Assembly (NCBI RefSeq): GCF_030269925.1
Contig: NC_085112.1
Location: 3,101,501 to 3,165,500, forward strand
Source: Bombyx mori
Lineage: Eukaryota > Arthropoda > Insecta > Lepidoptera > Bombycidae
Length of the DNA stretch: 64,000 bases
Direction: 5' to 3'
The position numbers and the translations under genes were made by a program. The notes under the pieces were generated by a model. That model did not search any database and was not told the origin of the DNA. It was given only the letters and a program-made list of their open reading frames with translations. Positions 32,795-43,768 of the stretch are shown one piece after another; the stretch's first letter is position 1, and each line of letters starts with the position of its first letter.

Positions 32795-33535
32795 TTTTTT
32801 GGACGACCGCGCTAGCTCACTTCCAATTTGGCGTTAAGTAGTCACTGAAGCTCATAGACATCGCAGCTTGAATGCAGCATATATCTCAGTTGTATAATTA
32901 TTACGCTCCTTATATTTTTTGGGAATTTGATTTTTATTACAAGATATTGTGCCTTTGTCGTGGAAGTAGTTCGTATTCATAGCTGTGAAGGTTTTGGCAA
33001 AGTTTTACGACTGCCCGCATCCTGACGTTGCGAATGTTGAGATGGATGTGTGGAGTGACAAGAATGGACAAGATAAAGAATGAGTATATCAGAGGAAGTG
33101 TGAAAGTAGCCACGGTAATCGACAAATTAAACAGCGGACAGTTAGCGTGGTATGGACATGTGATGCGTAGAGAGAACATGCATGTGACTAGGAGATGTAT
33201 GGAAATGGCAGTTCAAGGTAGAGGGGGAAGAGGTCGACCGAAGAAGACCTGGATGGAATGTGTGAATGACGATATGAGAGAGAGAGGAGTGAGTGTTAAA
33301 ATTGACGGTTGATAGAAGAGAACGGAAGAGAAAAATTAGCTGTGCCGACCCCACCTAGTGGGATAAGGTGGACAAAAAGAAGAGATCGTGGAAGTAGTTC
33401 GCTAAGCACATAATTCATTACATTTTTTTTTATATTTCCGCGGGATTTGAACACCGGCATAGACGAATCGCTCGATACCAGTACGCCGGGCATCTTATCT
33501 TTCATGCTACGACGACTTCTGTCTATTGATTGTGG
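32795..33535 (-). mobile_element. Diverged Bm1-like SINE split by an RTE LINE
   Basis: The tail side (32795-32973) shows a T-run and AGCTCACTTCCAATTTGGCG. The head side (33386-33535) shows CGGGATTTGAACACCGGC and CATGCTACGACGACTTC. The two parts join at a 16-bp duplication. Confidence 0.7.
32974..33385 (+). mobile_element. 5'-truncated RTE-type LINE with 16-bp target duplication
   Basis: Encodes the last 94 residues of an RTE-like polyprotein (33028-33312): LRWMCGVTRMDKIKNEYIRG, then WYGHVMRRENMHVTRRCMEM and RGRPKKTWMECVNDDMRERG. The short 3' UTR contains GACCCCACCTAGTGGGATAA. It is flanked by TCGTGGAAGTAGTTCG at 32958-32973 and 33386-33401. The frame is undamaged, so this truncated insertion is fairly recent. 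Confidence 0.88.
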
Positions 33536-33654
33536 TTAAGAAATTCAAATCACACGTACATATCTACTAGTTCATTGTTACCCAGTGATACCTACTGGTT
33601 GTGAGACGGAATTGTTACTAAGTATATTGGTAAGGCCTATGTTCAGCAGTGGGC

Positions 33655-33838
33655 AGATAAACGTCTACAACGTAAATGCCGCCACCCACCTTGAGATATA
33701 AGTTTTAAAGTCTAAGTATAGTTACAACGGCTGCCCCACACTTCAAACCGAAACGCATTACTGCTTCACGGCAGAAATAAGCGGGGTGGTGGTACCTACC
33801 CGCGCGAACTCAAAAGAGATCCTACCACCAGTAAAAAT
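33655..33838 (-). mobile_element. Bm1: Bm1 SINE fragment
   Basis: From TCTACAACGTAAATGCCGCC to CCTACCACCAGTAAAAATC on the plus strand. Both ends missing. Confidence 0.85.
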
Positions 33839-33939
33839 CGAAAAATGAATACATACTGATTTAATCTAAAGTCTATTCCGTTGAATAATACAAGTAATAT
33901 CGAATTATGTGGTTTTTTTTTTGTGAAGGAAGAATTATA

Positions 33940-34118
33940 CTGGTGGTCCGGAAGCCTTTCCAGTTTCACCAGGACAGGCGAGCGACCACGGCTCAGACAG
34001 GAGCGATGGGAGTTGCTAAGAACTGCCCGAGCGCTTCCAGGAGATCTAACAACTCAAAGGCAGCTGCTTCGCGAATGAATCTTCTACTGGAACGGAATCG
34101 CGACTCGCTGAGAGGAAC
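33940..34118 (-). mobile_element. Jockey LINE tail, family 2
   Basis: Plus strand shows ACTGGTGGTCCGGAAGCC to GAATCGCGACTCGCTGAGAG. 5' part absent. Confidence 0.8.
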
Positions 34119-34236
34119 CGGCGATCGAATTATGATACAGAATACGGAAATTCTGAAACAAATACTAATAAATTAAAATACTGGGACGAGTAAACATTAC
34201 ACTATTGGATTATTTTTGTATCCACCACGATCTACA

Positions 34237-34492
34237 ATAGGGGCTCTCAAACTTATTTTGTCACTGCCCACTTTGAGAATAAATTCATTTTTAGCGCCCC
34301 CATTTTTCATCTACTGAAAAAACCACTATAGCGAGAGCTCAGTTAAGAGTAAGAGTCCTCCTAAATGACATTACAAATCGCCTCCCAAGCCTCTATAGAC
34401 AACGCCCCCATTATTTTTCTGGGTCTCTTACCGCCCCCCTTTAGGCCTGTAGGGTCCACAAGAGGGCGTTATCGCCCATTTTGGGAAAGACT
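34237..34492. mobile_element. Non-autonomous hAT element, 256 bp
   Basis: Flanked by the 8-bp duplication GATCTACA (34229-34236 and 34493-34500). The ends (TAGGGGCTCTCAAACTT and CCATTTTGGGAAAGACT) form imperfect short inverted repeats, as in hAT elements. Non-coding. Confidence 0.8.
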
Positions 34493-34500
34493 GATCTACA

Positions 34501-34856
34501 AAAATCAATTCTAAAACAAATGCTCTCAAACGAAACTCATCGAGTATTATTACTTGCAGTAATCCTAAATGAATACCGAGTGTTTCATTAAACTAAGTCT
34601 AATTACACAGTTCCGTGCGAAATGCAATTGGCGCAGGTCGCTAAATGAACACTATTCAATTAGCCCTCGCTCTACTAGCATTACGGGACAGTGCGCTTAA
34701 ATCGAAAGCGAAGACCGTAAAATACGAATAGACTATAAGGGAATTAAATAATTAAATAAACATTTGTACACGGTACGATTTATCGCATTTTTGGACGTTT
34801 TTCACACATTTCACATAAGTATCGGGAACACGTAACAGTAACTGAAATCTAAGTTT
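34501..34856. other. Nothing recognised
   Basis: AT-rich, unique-looking sequence between a hAT element and Bm1. Confidence 0.45.
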
Positions 34857-35190
34857 GAAGTCGTCATGGCCTAAAAGATAAGACGTTCGGTGCATTCGTA
34901 TCTTGCGATGCATCAGTGTTCGAATCCCGCTGACGGGTACCAATTTTTCTAATGAAATACATAGGTACTAAAAATGAAACCCGCAAAATTATAATTTGAG
35001 TAGTTACGGGTGGTAAGAGCTCTTGTGAGTCCGCACGGGTAGGTACTACCATCCTGCCTATTTCTGCCGTGAAGCAGTAATGCAATTCGGTTTGAAGGGT
35101 GGCGCATTTACATTGTAGATGTCTATGGGCTTCAGTAACCACCTAACACCGTGGGGTGAGAGCTCCTCCACCCGTCTAAGCAATAAAAAT
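34857..35190 (+). mobile_element. Bm1: Bm1 SINE with tRNA-like head
   Basis: Full head GAAGTCGTCATGGCCTAAAA with B-box GTGTTCGAATCCCGC, shortened middle, and the GTCTAAGCAATAAAAATAAA tail. One of the most complete plus-strand copies. Confidence 0.9.
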
Positions 35191-35414
35191 AAAAACTATT
35201 GCGATGTCATGGAATGTGAAAATAATGTGAAAAACCCGTTAAGAAATAGTGTGAATAAGTTATAACAGTTCGAATTTATGCATTTGTTAATAGTTTATAC
35301 GATGTCTTTGAGGAGTCATTAAAATAAAATATTATTACATTTTAGATATGAATATTACGGGATTTCTTACACTGTTGCTACCAATATGTAGCTAATACTT
35401 TGGCTAATACTAGT

Positions 35415-35466
35415 GCTTGACAGACTCTACCACCGGATCGGAATCGCGACCCACTGAGAAGATCCT
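35415..35466 (-). mobile_element. Jockey LINE tail scrap
   Basis: CTCTACCACCGGATCGGAATC to ACTGAGAAGATCC on the plus strand, directly before the duplicated tRNA-Gly flank. Confidence 0.65.
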
Positions 35467-35617
35467 ACTACGTCGTCAAATCTTAAAGACAGTACTGCAT
35501 TTACTTGTATACTATTAACTAGGTCACGTTTTGTAACGAAGATGCGCGTGCGATTTCGTCTAAAAGTGAACGGATTTAAAAGTTTGAACAATCTGCTATT
35601 TCTTTATAATTTATCAA
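35467..35617 (+). repeat. Duplicated 5' flank of a tRNA-Gly gene
   Basis: Matches 15716-15865, including ACTAGGTCACGTTTTG and CTGCTATTTCTTTA just before the tRNA. Confidence 0.75.
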
Positions 35618-35688
35618 GCATCGGTGGTTCAGTGGTAGAATGCTCGCCTGCCACGCGGGCGGCCCGGGTTCGATTCCCGGCCGATGCA
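35618..35688 (+). tRNA. tRNA-Gly(GCC)
   Basis: Identical 71-nt tRNA-Gly with anticodon GCC. Its 5' flank equals that of the gene at 15866, but its first 3' bases (ATAGCTTTTGTC) equal those of the gene at 16403. TTTT can terminate Pol III. Confidence 0.93.
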
Positions 35689-35857
35689 TAGCTTTTGTCT
35701 TGTTTTCACTTAATTTTCTTTCAATTAATTTCATACAAACTCTCGTACACTCAACTTATTTCATTACTACACATTGTTCTTATGTGAATTCTCAGTGTAT
35801 GTCGCCTTCGATAATAACATTATAAAATGTTTGAAGTTTGTTTCTTTTTAGCTTTTT

Positions 35858-36000
35858 TTTATTTCCCTTGTAGGCAGACGAGCATATGGCCCACCTGATG
35901 GTGAGTTGTGACCGTCGCCCATGGACGTCAGCAATGCCAGAGACAGAACCTTGCCGCTGCCTACCGTTAAGTACTCTCCACAAGCCTCCAACTCAACGTA
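35858..36000 (-). mobile_element. Lepidopteran SINE tail (AGGCAGACGAGCA family)
   Basis: T-run, CCCTTGTAGGCAGACGAGCA, TGATGGTGAGTTGTGACCG and CTTGCCGCTGCCTACCG. Same family as 57627-57745. Confidence 0.75.
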
Positions 36001-36683
36001 GCTAAACCTACATACATTTTTTATTTACCAAGTCCAACGAAGAACGTCAAGAATGATGATGAAGATTTAATTTAAATATACATACATATATCTTTGAGTC
36101 ACTTACGCAACTTTCATACGAAGTTATTATATATTATTATTTAAATATATTAATAAAATAAAAAATAAAAATTATATGTAATTATAAAAAATATTATAAT
36201 ATTTAAAGGTCTTATATGAACAAAAACATTCGTTTGTATCAATTGTTTAAAGAAAATTAACTTGAAATATTATCAGCATTTTTGTTTGGGAATATCGGGG
36301 TTGACTTTTAGCCATTCAAAAAAAAGGCTTTGTATATTATTATTGTTTTTTTTACGCAATTTTATCACTTTTATTTTTAAGTACGTTTCAATTTTACAGT
36401 AAGCATAATTAATAATAATACTGCTAATAATTAATAATAATAATAATAACATAAACTGCAACTCACGAAACCTCTTAAACTAGATTACATAAAACAATAT
36501 CAAACAGTGTATTTTAAAGCCGCGACTGAAGCAAAATTCACGAGTTAATAAATACGCACAAAACTGTCAGCGTAATCAGATATATTTCGCAACGAGCTCG
36601 ATTTGTTTGCATTCGACAAAACAACAGCAATACAAAACACACAAATGACGTAGATAATTTTCAAAACCAATGATCACTGTTTA
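36001..36683. other. Very AT-rich stretch
   Basis: Long runs of A and T with ATT/AAT microsatellites near 36340 and 36405-36450. No gene. Confidence 0.5.
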
Positions 36684-37216
36684 TCTATATATTAATACGT
36701 GAAGCAAAAACTTTGTATTCCTTTTTACGAAAATTGCGCGGACGGAGAAGTATGAAATTTTCTATACTTATAGAGAACTAGCGACCCGCCCTCGCTTCGC
36801 TTCGGAAATATTAAAACACACATAAAACCAAAAAAAAAAAAAAATTAAAAAAAAGTAGCCTATGTTCATCAGGGACAATGTCGGCTTCTAATGGAAAAAT
36901 AATTTTTCAAATCGGTCCAGTAGTTTCAGAGCCTATTCGAAACAAACAAACAAACAAATCTTTCCTCTTTATAATATTAGTATAGAAAACATTACACACA
37001 CTACCATGTATTTGACACATACACATATACTTTTTGTTTATTGCATTGAAGTATTGTCAAACTTTTATTATTGCTTAAAGTCTGTAGTCAAATTGAGAAT
37101 AGGTTAGTATTGTTTATCTTTAATATTACGAATGTTTGCCTATAGAGTAGTCTTGGCGAAATCTGTAACAATAATGTTGAAACTTATAATTTCAATTAAT
37201 TATAGTCGAATTCTAG
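36684..37216 (+). mobile_element. Helitron-like element with a nested Helitron
   Basis: Starts TCTATATATTAATACGTGAA and ends TCGAATTCTAG|T. Homologous in the opposite orientation to 6556-6979. The Helitron at 36778-36986 lies within it. Confidence 0.7.
36778..36986 (-). mobile_element. Short Helitron nested in another
   Basis: Minus strand starts TCTATACTAATATTATAAAG and ends GGGCGGGTCGCTAG|T. It is nearly the same as 1529-1748 apart from shorter A and CAAA runs. Confidence 0.88.
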
Positions 37217-37486
37217 TTTATTTAAAGGCATGAAGTCGTAGGTATTATTTTGAGCGTAACTGCTTTTAGTACATACTTTTATATGACTATCACAAGTGGT
37301 TCCATTCGGATTAATTTTGAAGATTAATCCCTCGGGAATTCTACTTTTCTTGTATTCTTGGTTTTATTTACGTAGGTATTCGACAATGCAAAAGAAATTG
37401 GAACTATTTATGTATCCAACAATGCAAAGGTTTCGCTATTTGGTGTCTAATGAAGACGGCAAAGCGTAACATAGCAGGGCATGTGC

Positions 37487-37556
37487 TCAGCCCGCACGGG
37501 TAGGTACCACCGTCCTGCCTATTTTTGCCGTGAAGCAGTACTGCATTTCCATTTTC
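37487..37556 (+). mobile_element. Bm1: Bm1 SINE scrap
   Basis: CCCGCACGGGTAGGTACCAC to GTGAAGCAGTACTGCATTTC, about 70 bp. Confidence 0.75.
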
Positions 37557-38094
37557 TTGATGTGAAACATCTATAGCCGCACGTAAAACCGATTTCTGGC
37601 GTGGCGACGCATGCCGTGGCGACGCGTCGCCATGCGCAATCGACTGTGCGATTCTCTCCCACTTGATCCGGCGTTAAGCCATCACTTTCGCTACACTGAG
37701 CTCGGATACCTATACTGTATACTCCGTAGTGTAGGTATACAGTGTTGTTTACTACAGTACACATAACCTGTGTTTTACTTGAAAACAAATTATTTTTTCG
37801 TAATATTTTATTTTATCATTATGACATATTTAGTTCCTATCACAATCTGTTCTTTTCTGCATATTACTTTTACAAAATAATGTCTATGACAATCTGTTCC
37901 TTTTTTGTAATTAGAGTTTATAATTTATAAAAAATGAATTTATAGTTCTACTTCAAGAAAGTGTTTAATTCTTTATTCAACACGAAACAATCAGCGTCAC
38001 GTTCGAAACACGAGCCCTTCCAGTACGTTACATAATTAATGTATTTCCTCATAAACGTGCTGATGCAAAGTGATTTACACAGACAATTTCGTTT
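37557..38094. other. Nothing recognised
   Basis: Contains a short GC-rich patch (37590-37680) with GCGACGCATGCCGTGGCGAC and a local palindrome near 37705-37745. No gene or repeat family assigned. Confidence 0.4.
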
Positions 38095-38520
38095 TTAATA
38101 CGATTTTATTAGCTTCATACGTATGTATGTTTGTAACGGAATCTTTGAACATGATTTTGATCCCCTTCAAAACGTCAGATTAACTCGAAAATCGGTATAC
38201 TTGTTAAGGACGGATAACAATTCAATATTTTAAAAAAAATTGAAAGAATTGAAATTCAACTAAAAAATGAAAAATAAATAATAGTTTAAAAAAAATAACA
38301 AAATACGCTTTTATAGAAAATCCAACTAAAATATAGAAAATAAATTTTAATAAACTTGAATTAAAAATAGTGTAAGGAAAAATGATTTTATTGTAAAAAA
38401 AAGCGGGGGATGCTTGGTATCAGTAGTTATAAATATTTTATGAACAGATATGATTAAAAGGGTTATTTTGATAATATCCTGAAAAGCACTCCACGCTTTT
38501 TTACAAAAAAATATTTTTTT
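38095..38520 (-). repeat. Fold-back repeat, second copy
   Basis: Inverted, shortened copy of the element at 24216-24859. It shares TCTTTGAACATGATTTTGATC, the A-rich arms and a loop in opposite orientation. Confidence 0.6.
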
Positions 38521-39468
38521 CTTACACTATTTTTATTATATAATATGTATTTATAACAATGTATTTCCACGTTCCCGTTATCATAAAAACTATAGTACGA
38601 ATAAGAAAATGATCTTTTCATAATTATTTTTCTTATGTGTGCGCACAAAACAGCTCTGACGGCATTTTTTTACGTAACAATAGGATGGGCGTAAAGAGCT
38701 ATTTTATTTAAAATTAAAGAAAAAATACAAATTACTATTAAATATTGCGAGTTTTATGTACGAACATCAAGAATTCCATAGCTAAAAATATAAAAAAAAA
38801 TCAATTATATATTCGGAACGTGACAGCTGTCATTTATGTATAATAATAATAAAATCTCTCTCCACAGACAATCCAACAAGTTCGTCATTTTTAAATTTAG
38901 TAATAAGAAATATTTATACCTATTTCCGTAAACCCAGTTCAATAAAATCGATCGACTGCCCAGGCCTTGACCTTCCCGATTAAGGATCGGTCAACACGCT
39001 GATCACAAATGTTCTACTCTTCAAACCCGGAAGTATAGCTACATTGGAGCAAATTTGTCAAGATGGCGGTTCTACCTGGTCCTGCACGTGTAGGCTTAAA
39101 TTCGCTACCAATAAATCACATTAGGCTAGTATAAGACACAAACGCTACTCTCAATTGACAGGTGAATCAATTAGTCTACTTTAACGACACCCCCAAGAAG
39201 TGGTGGGATATTATCATTCTAAGCCCACCAATTTGTGATCATTAAATCTATGGGCTGAACATAAAAAGCTTTACTTTAGAGTGTTCACCCGGTGGTCCGT
39301 CTCAACAATAGCTACTAATTAAATAAAATCGATTAACTAAGAATTAAAAAAGGTGATGTACATACTGTGTCGCCTTTACTTATTTTGACAAATGAACACA
39401 AAAGTATAATAGGTAGTGCCTGTGAGAATTTTCTTGAAATTATATGATTTACGTTCACAAAAGAAATC
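38521..39468. other. Nothing recognised
   Basis: No supported gene. The stretch 38950-39300 is less AT-rich but has no long frame or known motif. Confidence 0.4.
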
Positions 39469-39539
39469 TGCATCGGCCGGGAATCGAACCCGGGCCGCCC
39501 GCGTGGCAGGCGAGCATTCTACCACTGAACCACCGATGC
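39469..39539 (-). tRNA. tRNA-Gly(GCC)
   Basis: 71-nt tRNA-Gly on the minus strand, anticodon GCC, with TTTCTTTTG downstream. It lies head-to-head with the gene at 39685, with 145 bp between them. The flanks differ from the other copies. Confidence 0.93.
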
Positions 39540-39684
39540 TTGACAAAATTATGAATTATTAAAGATATATTGTAGAAAATGTGACGTATGATTAAAACGA
39601 TGACAAGTATTTTGTATCAATATTACAAAAACAGTTGTAAAATTATGCTTACTAAAGATTTAAAAATTATGCAAATGTGTATAA

Positions 39685-39755
39685 GCATCGGTGGTTCAGT
39701 GGTAGAATGCTCGCCTGCCACGCGGGCGGCCCGGGTTCGATTCCCGGCCGATGCA
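39685..39755 (+). tRNA. tRNA-Gly(GCC)
   Basis: Identical 71-nt tRNA-Gly. The AAAACTTTTATG just downstream supplies a T-run. It diverges from the minus-strand copy at 39469. Confidence 0.93.
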
Positions 39756-40230
39756 AAACTTTTATGAATGTAAATTATTTTACTCCGAAGAACGTTATTT
39801 TTTAGGCTGTATACTTTTTTATCTTCGTTTATCAAATAAACTCATCCGTTGTTTTTAATTATTATTCATTATAATATCATAACACATTTACATTTGGATT
39901 AAAAGCTTAAAAATGAAATGTTTTCAAACACAATTACAGGACATTTAAAATGAAAGCACATCGCTAGCTAGCTAGCTCAAAACTATCTGTGCTCCAGCTG
40001 TCAACGCGGTCATTAACCCCGAGGCTATCAATCACGGGCCTGCGAAATAAGAAAGTAATAATACTTAGATTTGCAAATAAATATTGTTTCTGATTCAGAA
40101 AAAGCAGTTACCTTGTACCATTAACGATCTCTTCGAGATATAACCTTCCGTAATATAACTATTACCGCTTTTTTCTACTTAAAATTCAATACTAAGTTCC
40201 ATTCTAAATACTGTAAAGAGCATTGTAAAC
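39756..40230. other. Nothing recognised
   Basis: AT-rich. A short GCTAGCTAGCTAGCTC run lies at about 39962-39977. Confidence 0.45.
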
Positions 40231-40240
40231 GCAAATGGGT

Positions 40241-40625
40241 CACTTCGATAAAACGGCACGACACGAGAACCCTCTTATCGTGGCCGCCGCGCGCGCCGGT
40301 AACTACATTCCCGACTCTGCGGACAGAATGGAAAGCAGTCAACGTCGCCCAAAGCACGTCATTTCGGATCCTCCCGATCAACTAACGGTGCTTTTAGGTA
40401 CCTCAAGCACCGGTTATCGTTCCCCACAGACACAGCCCACTGAGTTTCTCGCCGGATCTTCTCAGTGGGTCGCATTTCCGATCCGGTGGTAGATTCTGCG
40501 AAGCACGGCTCGCGCTAGGGTTGGTGTTAGCAACGTCGTCAGGTTTGAGCCCCGTAAGCTCACCTACTAGTCAAGGTTACGCTGAAATAGCCTCTGAAGG
40601 CTATGAGCTTAGGTAGGAAAAAAAA
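40241..40625 (+). mobile_element. 5'-truncated Jockey LINE, family 1, with 10-bp target duplication
   Basis: Carries the last coding part (FDKTARHENPLIVAAARAG, homologous to YFDKAMRHDNRLIVAAA in the long copy) and the full 3' tail ending GTAGGAAAAAAA. Flanked by GCAAATGGGT at 40231-40240 and 40626-40635. Recent. Confidence 0.9.
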
Positions 40626-40669
40626 GCAAATGGGTTCTTATTGCTGCCACGAACCAAACACGAATTTCG

Positions 40670-41115
40670 ATTATTTTTTTTATTGCTTAGATGGACGGAC
40701 GAGCTCACAACCCACCTGGTGTTAAGTGGTTACTGGAGCCCAGAGACATCTACAACGTAAATGCGCCACCCACCTAGAGATATAAGTTCTACGGTCTCAG
40801 TATAGTTACAACGGCTACCCCACCCTTCGAACCGAAACGCATTACTGCTTCACGGCGGAAATAGGCGGGGTGGTGGTACCTACCCGTGCGGACTCCCAAG
40901 AGGTCCTACCACCAGTGATTACGCAAATTATAATTTTGCGGGTTTGGTTTTTATTACACGATGTTATTCCTTCACCGTGGAAGTCAACCATGAACATCCG
41001 TTGAGTACGTATTTCATTAAAAAAATTGGTACCCGCCTGCGGGATTCGAACACCGGTGCATTGCTCGATACGAATGCACCGGACGTCTTATCCTTTAGGC
41101 CACGACGACTTCGAA
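40670..41115 (-). mobile_element. Bm1: Bm1 SINE, essentially full length
   Basis: On the plus strand: T-run, ATTGCTTAGATGGACGGACG, all central blocks, CGGGATTCGAACACCGGTGC (B-box), and TTTAGGCCACGACGACTTC (head). At about 445 bp it is the best reference copy in the window. Confidence 0.92.
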
Positions 41116-41302
41116 AGGACGATTTGAAGATTTTCGACCTTACCTCTCAAGATGAGAATCTGTTATGTTGAAATATCTACGGGCGAATACGTCTAAAACG
41201 ATAACAGTCCAGAAGCTTTTATTTTATGTATTTCTCTCCCCAAAAATAAATACGGCGTCAGAAACTTTTCTAGTCAGAACCAGACGGTTCAGTTTAAGGG
41301 TT

Positions 41303-41304
<2 letters not shown>

Positions 41305-41337
<33 letters not shown>

Positions 41338-43398
41338 ATTGAAGGATTACTGGTGGCCCGGAGGCCTTTCCAGTTTCACCAGGACAGGTGGGCGAGCAAA
41401 GGCTCAGCCAGGAGGGGTGGGATTTGCTAACAGCTACCCGAGCGCCTCCGAAGGAGACCTAACAGCTCAAGAGCAGCTGCTTCGCGAATGAATCTACTAC
41501 CGGATCGGAATCGCGACCCGCTGAGAAGATCCGGCGAGAAACTCAGCGAGCTGATTCATGGGTTAGGTTGCACGGCGAACTCTTTGTCGAGTTCGACGAG
41601 TACGGTTACCGAGGTCCCTAAGCCTGCTCCTAGAGCTGAAGGCGTCTAGTGCGAAGGTTATTGGATCTGATGGATCCGTAAGGACGTGTCTAGGGCGTCG
41701 ACGGTGACTGGCTCCTGCATGATCAGGATTCGGGGAGTAGTCAGCGGCGGCTACGATAAGGCGATTATCATGACGCATAGCCTTATCGAAGTACCGTTCC
41801 GACGCTGACTTCATGTATTTCTGTATAGATTCGAGGCCCAGGTCGTCGTGTAGGTCAATGTTCCTCACGAACCACGGAGCTCCGACGGCTAACCTGCAAA
41901 AGCGGGATTGTAGAGATTGAAGGGTGTCTATGTGCGTGCGGGCCGCGTGAGCGAACACCACACTCGCGTAAGTCATGACGGGCCTTATGCAAGTTTTGTA
42001 AAGTGTCACCTTGTTCCGAAGGGACATTTTACTCCGCTTACAAATCATGGGGTAGAGTCTACCGAGAATAAACGCGGCACGGTCACGGACTGATTTTATA
42101 TGCGGGCGGAATGTCATCGATGCATCCAGGGTAACGCCCAGGTACTTGACCTTCCTGGCCCAGGGTATGGATTGACTAAAGAGAGTAATCGGGGGTGTGA
42201 GATTCCTCCTCCTAATACGGGAGGAAATCCGTGTGGAGCTTCCCCTCTGAAAGAGCACCGCAGTACTTTTCGCTGGGTTGATGTCTATGCGCCATTTTCG
42301 GAACCACTGTCCTAGGGCTAGGGCTGCGCTCTGAAGCTTCTTCGCGATTAGGGACTTGTTTCTACTGGAATAGTAAACAGTCGTGTCGTCGGCGAATAAA
42401 GCTAAATGGGTCGGCGGCGACCGGGGAATATCGTTAACGAATAAGCTAAATAGGAGGGGTGAGAGGACAGAGCCTTGCGGGACTCCAGCTGTGAGAGGTC
42501 GTAGGGAGGAGCGGGTTCCCTCGACTCGATATCGAAAAGAGCGGTTCGACAAGAAGTCCCGTATGATGAGCACGAGACTATCCGGCACACCCATGTTGAA
42601 TAGTTTGAAAATCAAACCGTTGTGCCAGACTTTGTCGAACGCTTTTGCGACGTCGAAGAAGAGAGCTCCCGTGTATAACGGTTTTGGTCGATTAAGCCCC
42701 ACAAGAATGTGCTCCGTGAGGCGGTGCACCTGTTGAACGCATGAGTGATTTGTACGGAATCCGAATTGTTCATCGATGAGAATGCCCTTGGATGAGACGA
42801 AGTCTCTGAGGCGTTTGTAGAGCAGACGCTCATACAGTTTGCCTAGAGACATGAGGAGGCTAATCGGGCGGTAGCTCGTCGGATGATTTTTTGGTTTACC
42901 GGGTTTATGTATGCCGATAACGTCCGCTTCTTTCCACACCGCGGGAAAGATACAGTTCGCCATAGCGGCATTGAAAATAGATGCCAACATCACGATGAGT
43001 TGGACGGGTAGAAGTTTAATAACGCGGTTGGATATACCGTCGGAACCGGGAGCCTTGCGAGGACGTAGGTCTTTGATCAAGTCTTTAACTTCCATCGGGG
43101 TGACGGGTGGTAACACATCAGAGGGTGGCAAGGAGGCTCTGCGTTCTACCTCACTGTCTACTAATTCTACATGCACAGGGTCCACGGATTGAGTGCTGGG
43201 CGTGCACTGGGTTTGCAATGTATCGGCCAGCAGCTCTGCTTTTTCGTCATCATCGAACGCCGTGAGTCGGCCTGAGGGGCCTACGAGGGGGGGCATAGTT
43301 ACTACCGTATCCGATTTGAGAGTACGAGCTAAGCGGTAGTAAGACCTTTGGGAGGGCGCGAGTCCTTCTAAGAAATCAGACCATCTGGCATTTCGGAC
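41305..43398 (-). mobile_element. Jockey-clade LINE, 5'-truncated, with 11-bp target duplication
   Basis: A 2094-bp insertion with a poly(A) tail (plus-strand T-run at 41305-41334). Flanked by TTAAGGGTTCC at 41294-41304 and 43399-43409. Its tail defines family 2 (other copies at 13.8, 29.1 and 33.9 kb). ORF1, the endonuclease and the start of the RT are missing. Confidence 0.93.
41563..43398 (-). CDS. Jockey LINE reverse transcriptase, N-terminally truncated
   Basis: The frame is open from the truncation point (43398) to the TGA at 41563, 611 codons. The first Met is at 43296, but the frame before it (NARWSDFLEGLAPSQRSYYR) is also coding. RT motifs in order: RKAPGSDGISNRVIKLLP, HKPGKPKNHPTSYRPISLL, FFDVAKAFDKVWHNGL, GVPQGSVLSPLLFSLFVNDI, the catalytic FADD in LALFADDTTVYYSS, and KVKYLGVTLD. 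The C-terminal region (CKRSKMSLRNKVTLYKT, RHDNRLIVAAA) is typical of Jockey elements. The copy has no stop codon inside but lacks the endonuclease, so it cannot move alone. Confidence 0.9.
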   Translation of the reverse strand, partial: VRNARWSDFLEGLAPSQRSYYRLARTLKSDTVVTMPPLVGPSGRLTAFDDDEKAELLADTLQTQCTPSTQSVDPVHVELVDSEVERRASLPPSDVLPPVTPMEVKDLIKDLRPRKAPGSDGISNRVIKLLPVQLIVMLASIFNAAMANCIFPAVWKEADVIGIHKPGKPKNHPTSYRPISLLMSLGKLYERLLYKRLRDFVSSKGILIDEQFGFRTNHSCVQQVHRLTEHILVGLNRPKPLYTGALFFDVAKAFDKVWHNGLIFKLFNMGVPDSLVLIIRDFLSNRSFRYRVEGTRSSLRPLTAGVPQGSVLSPLLFSLFVNDIPRSPPTHLALFADDTTVYYSSRNKSLIAKKLQSAALALGQWFRKWRIDINPAKSTAVLFQRGSSTRISSRIRRRNLTPPITLFSQSIPWARKVKYLGVTLDASMTFRPHIKSVRDRAAFILGRLYPMICKRSKMSLRNKVTLYKTCIRPVMTYASVVFAHAARTHIDTLQSLQSRFCRLAVGAPWFVRNIDLHDDLGLESIQKYMKSASERYFDKAMRHDNRLIVAAADYSPNPDHAGASHRRRPRHVLTDPSDPITFALDAFSSRSRLRDLGNRTRRTRQRVRRAT

Positions 43399-43409
43399 TT
43401 AAGGGTTCC

Positions 43410-43768
43410 CCCAGGTGTCGCAATTCTTTGAACTTTTGTCGTCTAGAAGTACAGATAAAATTAAGTTCAATTTGAATGCTTTCAGAAAATTTTCCGTTAT
43501 TGTTCTTCTAACATATTATGTATGTGTATAAATCTGCCCATATTCTGAAACAGACTTGATAGATTGGATCGTATTTTTAGGAATAGTTAAACGGTTTGTA
43601 GTATAGGCCGCGGTCATTGCTTACCATCAAGTGGGTCATATGCTTCATCTACATAAAAACTTGGCGTTTTTGTCATAAATGAACATGTTGTAATTGTGTA
43701 CTCGTAAATAATTTCTTTCAAATATTCGGTTTTGAAAATTTGGCAAAATAAAAAGTAAAAAAGAGTAT
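43410..43768. other. Nothing recognised
   Basis: AT-rich sequence between the LINE and a tRNA gene. Confidence 0.45.

Noticed and set aside
39469..39755. Inverted tRNA pair read as one large palindrome
   Set aside because: The symmetry comes only from two identical tRNA genes in opposite orientation; the 145-bp spacer and outer flanks do not match.
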